NCBI GenBank assembly: GCA_963781195.1
Contig: CAWAEZ010000008.1
Location: 62,001-126,000 of the forward strand
DNA from: JAJPKK01 sp963781195
GTDB lineage: Bacteria > Pseudomonadota > Alphaproteobacteria > Rhizobiales > Xanthobacteraceae
Direction: 5' to 3'
Length of the DNA stretch: 64,000 nucleotides
Positions 15,972-24,493 of this stretch are shown piece after piece. Made by a program: the position numbers and the translations under genes. The notes under the pieces were generated by a model that was given only the letters and a program-made list of their open reading frames with translations, did no database searches and was not told the origin of the DNA. Within the stretch, counting starts at the first letter, position 1; the number at the start of each line of letters is the position of its first letter.

Positions 15972-16742
15972 TCAGCGCGCGTTCTCCGGGATGCTCCACG
16001 CGAAGAAGCGGTGCTCGATCGTCACCACGAGCTGGTAGAGGCCGAGCGAGATGCCGAGCAGGATCATCAGCGCGAGGAAGGCCTGCGGCAGCTTGAACGA
16101 CGAGGTGGCGTACAGGATCATATAGCCGAGGCCCTGGTTCGCCGCGACGAATTCGGCGACCACGGCGCCGATCACGGCGAGAGTGACCGCGACCTTCACG
16201 CCGCTCAGGATGTAGGGCACCGCATAGGGGAGGCGGATCTGCAGGAACTGTCGGAACACCGGCGCCTGCAGCGAGCGTGACAGCCGGATCAGCTCGTCCG
16301 GGGTCGCGCGCAGTCCGCTCACGGTCGAGATCACCAGCGGAAAGAACGTGATCATGCAGGTGATCACCACCCGCGGCAGGGTGTCGGCGCCGAGCGTGAC
16401 GACGATGATCGGCGCCACCGCGACGATCGGCGTCGACTGGATGATGACGAGGAGCGGCGACACCGTGCGCGACAGCACCGGCGATTTCACGATCATCATC
16501 GCGAGCGGGATGCTGATGGCGAACGAAACGGCGAAGCCGATCAGGACGACGTCGAGAGTCGCCCAGATATTCTCGAGCCACATGCGCGCCGGCACTTCCG
16601 TCGCCGATTGCACGATCCGGCTCGGGCTCGGCAGGATATATTCCGGAATCCCGAACAGGCGGCACGCCAGTTCCCACGCGGCGAGCACGCCGAGCAGCGC
16701 GAGGACGGGGGCAAACCGAAACGCGAGACGCCCCATGCTCAT
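15972..16742 (-). CDS. ABC transporter permease, nitrate/sulfonate/taurine type
   Basis: This 256-residue inner-membrane protein has about six membrane segments and the EAA loop 'LSRSLQAPVFRQFLQIRLPYAVP' region near residues 155-180. It is similar in type to the permease at 2209-2985, but the two diverge and serve separate systems. Its start codon overlaps the stop of the ATPase gene (ATGA at 16739-16742), a sign of translational coupling. Confidence 0.92.
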   Translation of the reverse strand: MSMGRLAFRFAPVLALLGVLAAWELACRLFGIPEYILPSPSRIVQSATEVPARMWLENIWATLDVVLIGFAVSFAISIPLAMMIVKSPVLSRTVSPLLVIIQSTPIVAVAPIIVVTLGADTLPRVVITCMITFFPLVISTVSGLRATPDELIRLSRSLQAPVFRQFLQIRLPYAVPYILSGVKVAVTLAVIGAVVAEFVAANQGLGYMILYATSSFKLPQAFLALMILLGISLGLYQLVVTIEHRFFAWSIPENAR

Positions 16743-17590
16743 CCAGCCTTCCGGGTGAAAATCTTCTCGCGGATCCCGTTGGCGATTTCGTTGAACTGCG
16801 GGTGGACCAGGGTTTCCATGCCGCGCGGCCGCGCGAACGGGATGTCGATCACCTCGCGGACGCGGCCCGGGCGCGCCGACATCACCACGATGCGATCGGA
16901 CAGCAGCAGCGCCTCCGGGATCGAATGGGTCACGAACACCACCGTCTTGGGCCGTTGCGCGAGGATGCGCAGCAGCTCGAGGGACATCTCGTCGCGGGTG
17001 AGCGCGTCGAGCGCCGAGAACGGCTCGTCCATCAGCAGGATGTCTGGGTCCTGCAGGAGTGCGCGGGCGATCGCGACGCGCTGCTGCATGCCGCCGGACA
17101 GCTCGTGCGGGCGCTTGTCGGCGAACTCCGCAAGCCCGATCATCTCCAGGAGCTGGCGGCCGCGCGCGACGGTGTCCGCGTCCACCCGGCCGGTCCGGTG
17201 CCGCACCGGGAAGGTGATGTTGTCGAGAATCTTCAGCCAGGGCAGCAGCGTCGGCCGTTGGAACACGATGCCGATGTCCTCGCGCGGCTCGCTCACCTTG
17301 AGCCCGAAGATCTCGATGGAGCCGCCACTCGGCGCGAGCAGGCCCGCGAGCAGGCTCAGGACGGTGGATTTTCCGCAGCCGGAAGGGCCGATCAGGCTGA
17401 TGAACTCGTGCCGGAAGATCGCGAGCGAGATGTCGTCGAGCGCCCGGACCTCGCTGCCGTCGCTCGACACGAAGGTCTGGCTCACGCCGTTCAGGGTGAT
17501 GATGGGGGCAGGGGAAGACAAGCCGAGTTCGCTCGACGGCACTCTGGTGGCAGCGGAAGACAGCGTCGCCGCAGGGTCAACTGGGATCAC
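16739..17590 (-). CDS. ABC transporter ATP-binding protein
   Basis: This 283-residue SsuB/TauB-like ATPase has Walker A 'GPSGCGKST', a Q-loop in 'GIVFQRPTLLPW', signature LSGGMQQR and Walker B 'ILLMDEPF', so it is catalytically complete. Residues 1-30 are an alanine/serine/proline-rich extension before 'IITLNGVSQTF', so an internal start is possible. It drives the permease encoded directly downstream and presumably receives ligand from the binding protein at 17899-18951. Confidence 0.92.
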   Translation of the reverse strand: MIPVDPAATLSSAATRVPSSELGLSSPAPIITLNGVSQTFVSSDGSEVRALDDISLAIFRHEFISLIGPSGCGKSTVLSLLAGLLAPSGGSIEIFGLKVSEPREDIGIVFQRPTLLPWLKILDNITFPVRHRTGRVDADTVARGRQLLEMIGLAEFADKRPHELSGGMQQRVAIARALLQDPDILLMDEPFSALDALTRDEMSLELLRILAQRPKTVVFVTHSIPEALLLSDRIVVMSARPGRVREVIDIPFARPRGMETLVHPQFNEIANGIREKIFTRKAG

Positions 17591-17898
17591 GATAACGCGC
17601 TTTCGTCATCCGATCACGGTGGTTCCGGAATTGGGGTGAAAGGTGGCGACAAAACGCCGATGACATCACTCTACTGAGCGAGCCGCCGTGCGGCAAAGCG
17701 AATTGGTCGTGCGACCAGTTCAGAATTTCTGAGCCTGTCGCCCGGCGGCCCGGGTCGATCGATCGGGGCGGTGGCGATTCGCGGGTGGTCAGGCAGGTCG
17801 GCCCAGCGCCGGAGAAGCGAAACGGACCGGCGATGACGCCGGTCCGTTCGGGCTCGTGCGGGGCGATGCGGTCCCGCGCGGAGCCAAGGTCGTCGCGC
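17591..17898. other. Intercistronic gap with hairpin between binding-protein and ATPase genes
   Basis: The gap is 308 bp with no gene seen. It carries the strong hairpin at 17821-17848 just after the binding-protein stop. The layout (binding protein, hairpin, ATPase, permease) is common where the binding protein must be made in excess. Confidence 0.5.
17821..17848 (-). terminator. Perfect 11-bp hairpin downstream of ABC binding-protein gene
   Basis: AACGGACCGGC at 17821-17831 and GCCGGTCCGTT at 17838-17848 are exact reverse complements around a 6-nt loop. It lies 51 bp past the stop of the leftward binding-protein gene. No clear U-run follows, so it may be a partial terminator or an mRNA-stabilising hairpin rather than a strong intrinsic terminator. 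Confidence 0.55.
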
Positions 17899-18951
17899 TC
17901 AAGGTTTCGGCAGGAACGACCGGTCGACCAGGGTTTCCGGATTGACCTTGTCGAGGGGATAGCCCTGCGCCTTCGCCACCCATTCCCACGTCTTGGCGAG
18001 CCAAGCCGGGTCGAGCGAGCCCATGCCGTATTTTTCCGTGATCTCGTTCGTCACCAGCGGCACGGTCGCCCGGATCTCGTCGGTGTTGGATTCGAGATCG
18101 GCGTTGGGGACGAGGTCATGGAGGTCCTGGCCGGCCTTTTCGGGATTTTTTGCGGTGAACTCCACGGTCTTGATCATTGCGCGAACGAAGCGGCGGACCG
18201 TTTCCGGGTGTTCCTTGATGACCTTGTCGGAGGCGAGGATCGACCAGCCGTAGCCCTCGAGGCCGGCCGCGGTCCACGGCAGGATCGAGAGTTGCTTTCC
18301 GGCCTGCTTGAGCAGGCGCGCGTCGGCGGGGCCGGAAGTCACCCAGGTGATCGTCGCGTCGACCCGGCCGGAGGCCAGCATGGGTCCGAGCGCGTTGTTG
18401 TCGACCTTGAGGAGCTTCACCGTGTCCGGATCGAGCCCGTTCGCCCTGGCGATGACCGGCCACAGCGCATTCGAGCCGGAGAAAGTTGCTGTCGCCAGCG
18501 AGCGGCCGGCGAGGTCCTTGATCGTTTTGATCGGGCTGCCCTGGGGGGTGAAGATGGCGTCGGGCTGCTTGGTGTAGACCGACATCACGGCCTTGAGCGG
18601 CGGTTTCGATTCGGCCGCCGCCATCATGAGCGGATTGAGCGCGGCCCCGCCGAATTCGTCGGTGCCGTTGGCGACGCGGACCACCGCATCGGCGCCACCG
18701 CGTCCGATGTCGACGGTGACGTCGAGATCCTCGGCCGCGAAGAACCCTTCCTTGATTCCGATATAGGGGAAGCAGACTTCGCCGGAGGGAAACCAGTCCA
18801 GCAGGAATTTCACCTTCTCGGCGCTGACGGCCGAAACGGCTGGCTGCATCGCGACGATGCCGGCGGCGGTGACGAGGGAAGCAAGATGCGCGCGCACGAT
18901 GGGGGTGGTCCTTCTCGCAGGGGTCGCCGATGGGCGCCGCCGGCTGCACAT
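17899..18951 (-). CDS. ABC transporter substrate-binding protein, NMT1/THI5-like
   Basis: This is a periplasmic binding protein of about 350 residues. The mature part begins 'EKVKFLLDWFPSGEVCFPYIGIKEGFF', close to pyrimidine-precursor, riboflavin and sulfonate binders, with 'NGTDEFGGAALNPLMMAA' and 'TKQPDAIFTPQGSPIKTIKDLAG'. The start is uncertain: ATG at 18951 gives an arginine-rich leader, while GTG at 18897 gives a compact Sec-type signal (MRAHLASLVTAAG) with AAGGA upstream and may be the true one. It is the first gene of a leftward operon with ATPase and permease. The ligand is unknown; its proximity to the LysR/split-oxygenase locus is suggestive only. Confidence 0.88.
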   Translation of the reverse strand: MCSRRRPSATPARRTTPIVRAHLASLVTAAGIVAMQPAVSAVSAEKVKFLLDWFPSGEVCFPYIGIKEGFFAAEDLDVTVDIGRGGADAVVRVANGTDEFGGAALNPLMMAAAESKPPLKAVMSVYTKQPDAIFTPQGSPIKTIKDLAGRSLATATFSGSNALWPVIARANGLDPDTVKLLKVDNNALGPMLASGRVDATITWVTSGPADARLLKQAGKQLSILPWTAAGLEGYGWSILASDKVIKEHPETVRRFVRAMIKTVEFTAKNPEKAGQDLHDLVPNADLESNTDEIRATVPLVTNEITEKYGMGSLDPAWLAKTWEWVAKAQGYPLDKVNPETLVDRSFLPKP

Positions 18952-19516
18952 CCGCAGTGGCGCGCCCCGATGTTCCAGCTTGCCGGAAGGCCTCGTTACC
19001 GTGCCCGACCCGAGACTTTGGGCCGGACCATGGCTAGGCCGCGCTCTCCGCTGGGTCTCGCGTTTCATGGTGGCGGCAACAAGCGCCACCCGCGGAGCTT
19101 AGCAACAGGTGCGCGGGCCACTGAGAAGCTTTCTCTAGAATTCAGTTCCGGATTTCTGGCGCACCGCGGTCGAAGCGGTCGGTGCATCATCGGCCCTCCA
19201 GACCGACGCCGATGGCGGAGAACGGCGCCCCGGGAGCGGCCGGCGAGGCGCGCCTCGGCGGACTTTCCAGATCCGCGTCGGGAACGGCTGCGGCATTTCG
19301 ACCTCGGATCACCCCGCCCAGATCCGGGCGCCAAGCCCTGGACATGCTGCTTCGTCGGCCATGTCGCTTGGCCCTTCATTTGGATGGCCGGCGATGACCG
19401 AACCCGGCCAAGCGCGTTTCACCGGCTTTCGGCGGCGGTGACAGCCTTGACAGCGCCACACATGGCGTTAAAACTGTAGGCAATCGACAATCAACAATCG
19501 GCAATCCCGTTCACCA
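18952..19516. promoter_or_regulatory. Divergent intergenic region, 565 bp, with CAATC repeats
   Basis: The region lies between the leftward ABC binding-protein gene and the rightward GntR gene, and no convincing gene was found. Just before the GntR start are four 7-bp units CAATCGA, CAATCAA, CAATCGG, CAATCCC (19481-19508). The GntR product may bind here, but typical GntR sites are palindromes, so this is a guess. Confidence 0.45.
19481..19508. repeat. Four 7-bp tandem CAATCnn units upstream of a GntR gene
   Basis: CAATC occurs at 19481, 19488, 19495 and 19502, with a strict 7-bp period ending 8 bp before the ATG at 19517. It overlaps the place where a ribosome site would be; no clear AGGAG is present, so the array may affect translation or regulator binding. 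Confidence 0.7.
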
Positions 19517-20248
19517 ATGCCCGCAGATCCGCTTATCGCCGTCGAGTCGCGCCCGCTTCCGGAGATCATCTACCTCTGGCTCAGGGAAAAAATCCTAAGT
19601 CGCGATTTCCTGCCGGGAAGCGAAATCCGCCAGGAGGGCCTCGCGCGGCGTTTCGGTACAAGTCGCGTGCCAATCCGCGAGGCGCTGAGCCGCCTGCAAG
19701 CGGAAGGCCTGATCACCTTGCGGCCGCGCCGCGGGTTCGCGGTGACCTCGCTCAATCACGGCGAGATCACCGAAATCTTCGAACTTCGAATGGTGGTCGA
19801 GGAACACGCCGCGCGCGTCGCGACCGGGTGCCGCACCGACACCGACGTCAACGAGGTCGGCGCGCTGCTCGACCTGATGGAGTCGCTCGATCCGAAGGCC
19901 GCCGACTATCTGCTCGAATGGTCATCGCTCAACCGGTACTTCCACACGCGGCTGATCGCTTGCGCCCAGCGCAAGCGGCTGAGCGAGATCGCGCTCAACC
20001 TGCGCGACGCCATCGAGCCCTACATTCGCATCGAGACGAATTTCTCGGGTCAGGTGCGCGACGCCGACATCGAGCACAGGCACATATTCGAGGCGTTCCG
20101 GAACAAGGACGCCGAATTGGCTGCGGAGCTCAGCCGGGAGCATTGCGCGAGCACGCTGCGGCGGCTGCTCGGCAATATCGGTCCGGAAGCGGCCGGACCC
20201 GCCACGGGCAAGCTGAAAGCCCGCTCACGACCGGAGCTCGCGCGGTGA
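19517..20248 (+). CDS. GntR-family transcriptional regulator (FadR/FCD subfamily)
   Basis: This 243-residue regulator has an N-terminal winged helix (about 13-78: 'LREKILSRDFLPGSEIRQEGLARRFG', 'VPIREALSRLQAEGLI') and a C-terminal FCD effector domain (about 85-215) with metal-binding histidines, e.g. 'NRYFHTRL' and 'DIEHRHIFEAF'. FCD regulators sense carboxylic acids and control catabolic operons. It is first in a long rightward series ending at 30299 and is the obvious candidate to control it. Confidence 0.93.
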   Translation: MPADPLIAVESRPLPEIIYLWLREKILSRDFLPGSEIRQEGLARRFGTSRVPIREALSRLQAEGLITLRPRRGFAVTSLNHGEITEIFELRMVVEEHAARVATGCRTDTDVNEVGALLDLMESLDPKAADYLLEWSSLNRYFHTRLIACAQRKRLSEIALNLRDAIEPYIRIETNFSGQVRDADIEHRHIFEAFRNKDAELAAELSREHCASTLRRLLGNIGPEAAGPATGKLKARSRPELAR

Positions 20249-20372
20249 ACGTTCGCGACGCCCGCACCCGGAGCGGCAGGGCAATGCGGTGCGGCCGCCG
20301 GTTCGGTCTCCTGGGCGGCACTGCGCCGCCGGAAGACTCGCTTATGTCCGTCGAAGCAATTCGGAGGTTGCG

Positions 20373-21749
20373 ATGTTGACTCGTCCCTCGGCGACCAAGA
20401 CCCAAGGCGCCGTTCTGTTCGGCCAGGTCATAGACGGCACGCTCAATCCGCCGATCAAGGACGGCGCGGTCGTCTTCAAGGGCGAGCGGATCGCCTGGGT
20501 CGGCGAGCGGGCGCGCCTGTCCGACGAGTATAAGCAGCACGGCTACGAAGTCGTCGATCTTCCGGGCCGCAGCATCCTTCCGGGCCTGATCGACGGCCAC
20601 ACCCATATTTCGTTCGGCGAGGCGCGCTCCGAAGAGGAGCTCGCGCTCTACACGCCGGTCGAATATCGCGCCATCAAGGCGATCTGGAATGCGCGCAAGG
20701 TCCTCCAGGCGGGGGTGACCAGCGCCTTCGACGCCGCCACGACCTTCGACGTCGCGCAGAACGTCCGCGACGCCATCGACGCGAACCTGTTCGAGGGCCC
20801 GCGATTTGCAGTGTGTGGCAAGCAGCTCACCAATCATCAAGGGCTCGAAGATTCGTTTCCGAACAATCTCGCCTTCCCGCCCGGCCAGGCGGCGGTTCTC
20901 GTCAAAACGAAGGACGATCTGGTCGAGGCGGTCCGGTACCAGATCAAGGATCGCGTCGACGCCATCAAGGTGTCCGGCTCGAACGACCAGCTGATCACGC
21001 CGGATTCGCTCGACGGCTCCGCGTTCTCGACCGAGGAGTTGCGGATCGTCGCCGACGAGACCCACCGGCTCGGCAAGATCTGCGCAACCCACGCGCGCTC
21101 GCGCGATTCCATTGCGAACGCGGCAAAGGCCGGTTTCGATCTGATCTTCCACGCGTCCTACATGGACGACGAAGGCATCGAATACTGCCTGAAGAACAAT
21201 ATTCTCGTCACGCCGACGCTGACGCTGTTGCTTAATATCGTCAGCGCGGCCCAGCAGTCGGCCGGCGTATCGAGCGTCGACGGGTTCAAGCGGGAGGTCG
21301 AGGCCGCGGTCGAGAACCTGCCGCGCGCCTTCAAGGCGGGCGTGCCGCTGATTCCCGGCTCGGAGTCCGGATGGTCGCCGATTCCGTACGGCCAATGGCA
21401 TGCGCGCGAGCTGCAGACGTTCGTGGAAATGTTCGGCCTCTCGCCGCTCCAGGCCATCAATGCCGGGACATTGACGGCGACCCGGTGCCTGAAGCGGTTC
21501 GGCCACGAAGTCGGCATGCTCGAGGCCGGCCGTTACGCCGACATCCTCGTGGTCGACGGCGACCCGTTGAAGGACATCACCCTGCTCCAGAAGAAGAGCA
21601 AGTTCGACTTCATTTTCAAAGGCGGCAAGGTCGTCGATCCGACACCCCCCGCCGAGCCGAAGCGCTGGTACTTCGAGAAGCACAAGATCTTCTTGAACGG
21701 GCTGTTCACCTACGACGAGCAGTCCGGAGCCGGATCGCTGGTTCCATAA
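20373..21749 (+). CDS. Amidohydrolase (imidazolonepropionase/prolidase-like branch)
   Basis: This 458-residue metal-dependent hydrolase shows HxH in 'GLIDGHTHISFGE' (about residue 68), a candidate carboxylated Lys in 'DAIKVSGSNDQ', metal His in 'CATHARSR' and His in 'LIFHASYMDD'. The C-terminal catalytic position, normally Asp in a 'GTDSG'-like turn, reads 'PGSESGWS' and so offers Glu instead. This could change chemistry or be a subfamily trait. GGAGG lies 8 bp before the ATG. Context (GntR regulator, FAD monooxygenase, Liv importer) points to ring-amide or lactam hydrolysis of an imported compound; the substrate is unknown. Confidence 0.85.
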   Translation: MLTRPSATKTQGAVLFGQVIDGTLNPPIKDGAVVFKGERIAWVGERARLSDEYKQHGYEVVDLPGRSILPGLIDGHTHISFGEARSEEELALYTPVEYRAIKAIWNARKVLQAGVTSAFDAATTFDVAQNVRDAIDANLFEGPRFAVCGKQLTNHQGLEDSFPNNLAFPPGQAAVLVKTKDDLVEAVRYQIKDRVDAIKVSGSNDQLITPDSLDGSAFSTEELRIVADETHRLGKICATHARSRDSIANAAKAGFDLIFHASYMDDEGIEYCLKNNILVTPTLTLLLNIVSAAQQSAGVSSVDGFKREVEAAVENLPRAFKAGVPLIPGSESGWSPIPYGQWHARELQTFVEMFGLSPLQAINAGTLTATRCLKRFGHEVGMLEAGRYADILVVDGDPLKDITLLQKKSKFDFIFKGGKVVDPTPPAEPKRWYFEKHKIFLNGLFTYDEQSGAGSLVP

Positions 21750-21861
21750 AAAATCCTGCCAGGGAAGGAAACGTCGTCCCAATGTTCGCGGTGACCCGCC
21801 GGTCGCCGCCAACCAGGATGATCACGTGGTGCAAAGTCTCGAGACACGGTGGCGAAACGGC

Positions 21862-21921
21862 CGATGCTTCGCATCGCTCCCGGCGCCGGGCGAAGCTCTC
21901 GCCTTCGCCCCCGTTCGGGGG
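21862..21921. repeat. Cluster of four adjacent hairpins between two operon genes
   Basis: In 60 bp: CGATGC-TTC-GCATCG (21862-21876), CCCGGCGCCGGG (21879-21890), GGGCGAAG with CTTCGCCC (21888-21895 / 21903-21910), and CCCCC-GTTC-GGGGG (21908-21921). Neighbouring stems overlap, so alternative folds compete. It resembles a REP-like intergenic element or attenuator between the amidohydrolase and monooxygenase genes. Confidence 0.6.
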
Positions 21922-21998
21922 GCGTCGGAGGTTCGGAGCGTGCACCGACGATTTAGCCGGGACGATCGCGCCCATCGCGGTGAACGGGAGCGTTGCTC

Positions 21999-23144
21999 AT
22001 GAGTAAGCGGACCGCCGAGATCGCAGGCGCGGGACTCGCCGGCCTCGCTCTGGCGGTGCGGCTCGCGCAGCTGGGATGGCAGGTCACCCTGCACGAACGC
22101 AATTCCGAATTGCGCATGTTCGGAGCCGGCATCTGGCTGTGGGAGAACGGCCTTCGTTCGCTCAAAGTGCTCGGGGCTTATGACGCCGCGCTCGCGCGGG
22201 CCAAGACCCTCAAGGAATGGCGCATCTGCGACGGCAAGGGCCGCACTTTGATGTCGCGGCCGATGACGGCGGACGATCGCCTGCTGCTGCCGCCCCGCGC
22301 AGACCTCTATCAAGCGCTGATCGATCGCGCCCACGAGCTCGGCGTTCGCATCGAGACGTCGTCGCCGGTCGCCAGCGCGACGCCCGACGGCGTCCTGATT
22401 TTGCAGAACGGCAGCGAGCGCAAAGCCGATCTCGTGGTCGGAGCCGACGGCGCATTCTCGCGCGTTCGCGAGTCGATCCTGTGCACACGGTGGATGGACT
22501 TCGGTATCGAAGCCGGCATCCGGATGATGATCGACTACCGCCCGGGCGATCCGGAGGACGTCGCGACCGAATATTGGAACGGGCCGTGGCGGCTGCTCTA
22601 CAATCCCTGCACCAACGGCGAAAACTACATCTTCCTGAGCGCGCCCGTGCTGGACGAGAGGGCGCGCAAGCTCCCGGTGGACCGCGAGCTGTGGAAATCG
22701 CTGTTCCCGCATGCGCGCGATCTCATTTCCCGGTTTTCGGAAGCGGGTCGGTGGGACCGTATCGTCAACGTGCGCTGCCATAAATGGTCGGAGGGGCGGG
22801 TGGCCGTGGTCGGCGATGCCGCGCACGCCATGCCGCCGAATCTCGGGCAGGCCGCGAACATGGCGTTCAGCAACGTGCTGGCGCTCGCCGCCGCGGTGAC
22901 GGACGCCGACGACATTCCGGCGGCGCTGGAGACCTGGGAGCGTGCGCAGCGGCCGCTGACCGACCACGTGCAGAGGTGGTCCTACGTCTACGGCTTCGTG
23001 CTCGGCAAATGGCCGCCGAAGATGGAGATGCTTCGATCCGGCTTGATCCGCGCGTTCAGCAAGACCCCGTGGTTCGACAGCGGACTCAACCGCGGCGCGC
23101 GCCACGTGCCGATCGGTTACGCGATCAGCCAGGGCCGCCCGTGA
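21999..23144 (+). CDS. FAD-dependent monooxygenase (salicylate hydroxylase-like)
   Basis: This 381-residue class A flavoprotein has the dinucleotide motif GAGLAGLALA at about residues 9-18, the DG motif in 'VVGADGAFSRVR' and the GD motif 'VVGDAAHAMPPNLGQAAN' that binds FAD ribityl. Such enzymes hydroxylate aromatic or heterocyclic rings with NAD(P)H and O2. The ATG at 21999 has GGAG upstream; a TTG two codons earlier is possible. It stands between an amidohydrolase and a MetE-like protein, so an oxygenation step before or after demethylation is plausible. Confidence 0.9.
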   Translation: MSKRTAEIAGAGLAGLALAVRLAQLGWQVTLHERNSELRMFGAGIWLWENGLRSLKVLGAYDAALARAKTLKEWRICDGKGRTLMSRPMTADDRLLLPPRADLYQALIDRAHELGVRIETSSPVASATPDGVLILQNGSERKADLVVGADGAFSRVRESILCTRWMDFGIEAGIRMMIDYRPGDPEDVATEYWNGPWRLLYNPCTNGENYIFLSAPVLDERARKLPVDRELWKSLFPHARDLISRFSEAGRWDRIVNVRCHKWSEGRVAVVGDAAHAMPPNLGQAANMAFSNVLALAAAVTDADDIPAALETWERAQRPLTDHVQRWSYVYGFVLGKWPPKMEMLRSGLIRAFSKTPWFDSGLNRGARHVPIGYAISQGRP

Positions 23145-23193
23145 CGAAGACGCCTCCCGGCAAGACGCCCAGCCGGCCACAAGGACAGTATTG

Positions 23194-24369
23194 ATGTTTC
23201 GCGCCACCAAAGACCACATCCTGCCGACCACCATTACCGGGTCCCTGCCGCGTCCCTCGTGGTTCACGGAAAACCTGTCGGGCCGATCGTTTTCCGCGGC
23301 GATGTCGACGCTCGGCTTCCGCGAGCAGTACAACGACGCATTGTCGGCCTTCATCAGCGACCAGGAATCCGCCGGGCTCGATATACTGGTCGACGGCGAC
23401 GCGCGCTTCGACAACGACGTCGCCGGCCGCTCGTGGTTCTCCTATGTCACCGAGCGCCTCAACGGCGTGGGGGCGCCGGAGGCCCGGTCCCAGCCACTCG
23501 CGGCGAACCGGGACAAGCAGCCGGGAGATATCCTTTTCGAGGTGATGGAAACGCGGCTGCCGCCGCCGGTGGTCGGACCGGTTTCGCGAAAGTCCCTCGA
23601 ATACGCGCGCCTTTGGAAAAGCGCGCAACGCCACACCGACAAGCCGATGAAATTCGGGGCCATCTCCGCCCAGGAAGTCGAGGCGCTGATCGTCAACGAC
23701 TATTACGGCGACCGCCGCGATCTGGTGATGGATCTCTCCGGCACCATCAACGAAGAATATCACGAGCTCGCGGATGCCGGCTGCCCGGTGATCCAGATCG
23801 AAGAGCCCGCGCTGCACGAAATCACCGGCATCATCGACGATCCCGTGATGACGCCGGAATTCTACGTGGAGGCCTTCAATCGCGAGGTGCAGGGCCTGCA
23901 GGGGAAGACGGAAGTCTGGTGCCACACCTGCTGGGGAAGTCCCGCCGCGCAGCGCGTCGAGCATCACCGCCACGATTACCGCGCCTCGCTGCCGTATCTC
24001 AACCAGCTTGCGGTCGACGTCATCACGTTCGAGACCGCGGACAATGACGGCGCGGACCTGGAGAACATCGCCCGCATCCTCGACAAGGGCAAGAAGGTCG
24101 CGATCGGCGTCGTGAGCCACCGCGAGCTTCAGGTCGAGCGGCCGGAGACGGTCGCGGAGTTGATCCGGCGCGCACTCGAACACATCGATGCCGAGCGGTT
24201 GATCATCTCGACCGATTGCGGCTTCGGGCGGCAGGGAATGAGCCGGCTGCATTCGCTCTACAAGATGGTGTCGATCGTGCGCGGCACGAACATCGTCAGG
24301 CGGGAACTCGGGCTGCCGGAAGCGGCGATCCGGACGGCCGATCCGCGCCTCAGCGCTCTTCATCAGTGA
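23194..24369 (+). CDS. MetE-like (cobalamin-independent methionine synthase) catalytic-domain protein
   Basis: This 391-residue protein corresponds to only the C-terminal catalytic half of MetE (full MetE is about 750 residues). It opens 'LPTTITGSLPRP' and keeps Zn/thiol-activating residues: His and Cys in 'VWCHTCWGS' and Cys in 'STDCGFGR'. Stand-alone members serve as methyl or alkyl transferases in catabolic operons. Here, between an FAD monooxygenase and an ABC importer, a role in removing a methyl or similar group is plausible. Without the N-terminal folate-binding half, housekeeping methionine synthesis is less likely. A paralogue lies at 32618-33781. Confidence 0.86.
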   Translation: MFRATKDHILPTTITGSLPRPSWFTENLSGRSFSAAMSTLGFREQYNDALSAFISDQESAGLDILVDGDARFDNDVAGRSWFSYVTERLNGVGAPEARSQPLAANRDKQPGDILFEVMETRLPPPVVGPVSRKSLEYARLWKSAQRHTDKPMKFGAISAQEVEALIVNDYYGDRRDLVMDLSGTINEEYHELADAGCPVIQIEEPALHEITGIIDDPVMTPEFYVEAFNREVQGLQGKTEVWCHTCWGSPAAQRVEHHRHDYRASLPYLNQLAVDVITFETADNDGADLENIARILDKGKKVAIGVVSHRELQVERPETVAELIRRALEHIDAERLIISTDCGFGRQGMSRLHSLYKMVSIVRGTNIVRRELGLPEAAIRTADPRLSALHQ

Positions 24370-24493
24370 CCATGCCAAACGAGACGGCGACGACAGGCAA
24401 TGCTCGCGACGGGTTTGGGGCCGGACATCTCACTGGGAAGCGCAGCCTGCATGGGCAGGCGTGAACGCAACGGCTCAAAGAATCGAGGTACCC

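Noticed and set aside
20130..21812. Long minus-strand ORF opposite the amidohydrolase
   Set aside because: Antisense shadow of a GC-rich gene; no domain is readable, whereas the plus strand shows a complete metal-site pattern.
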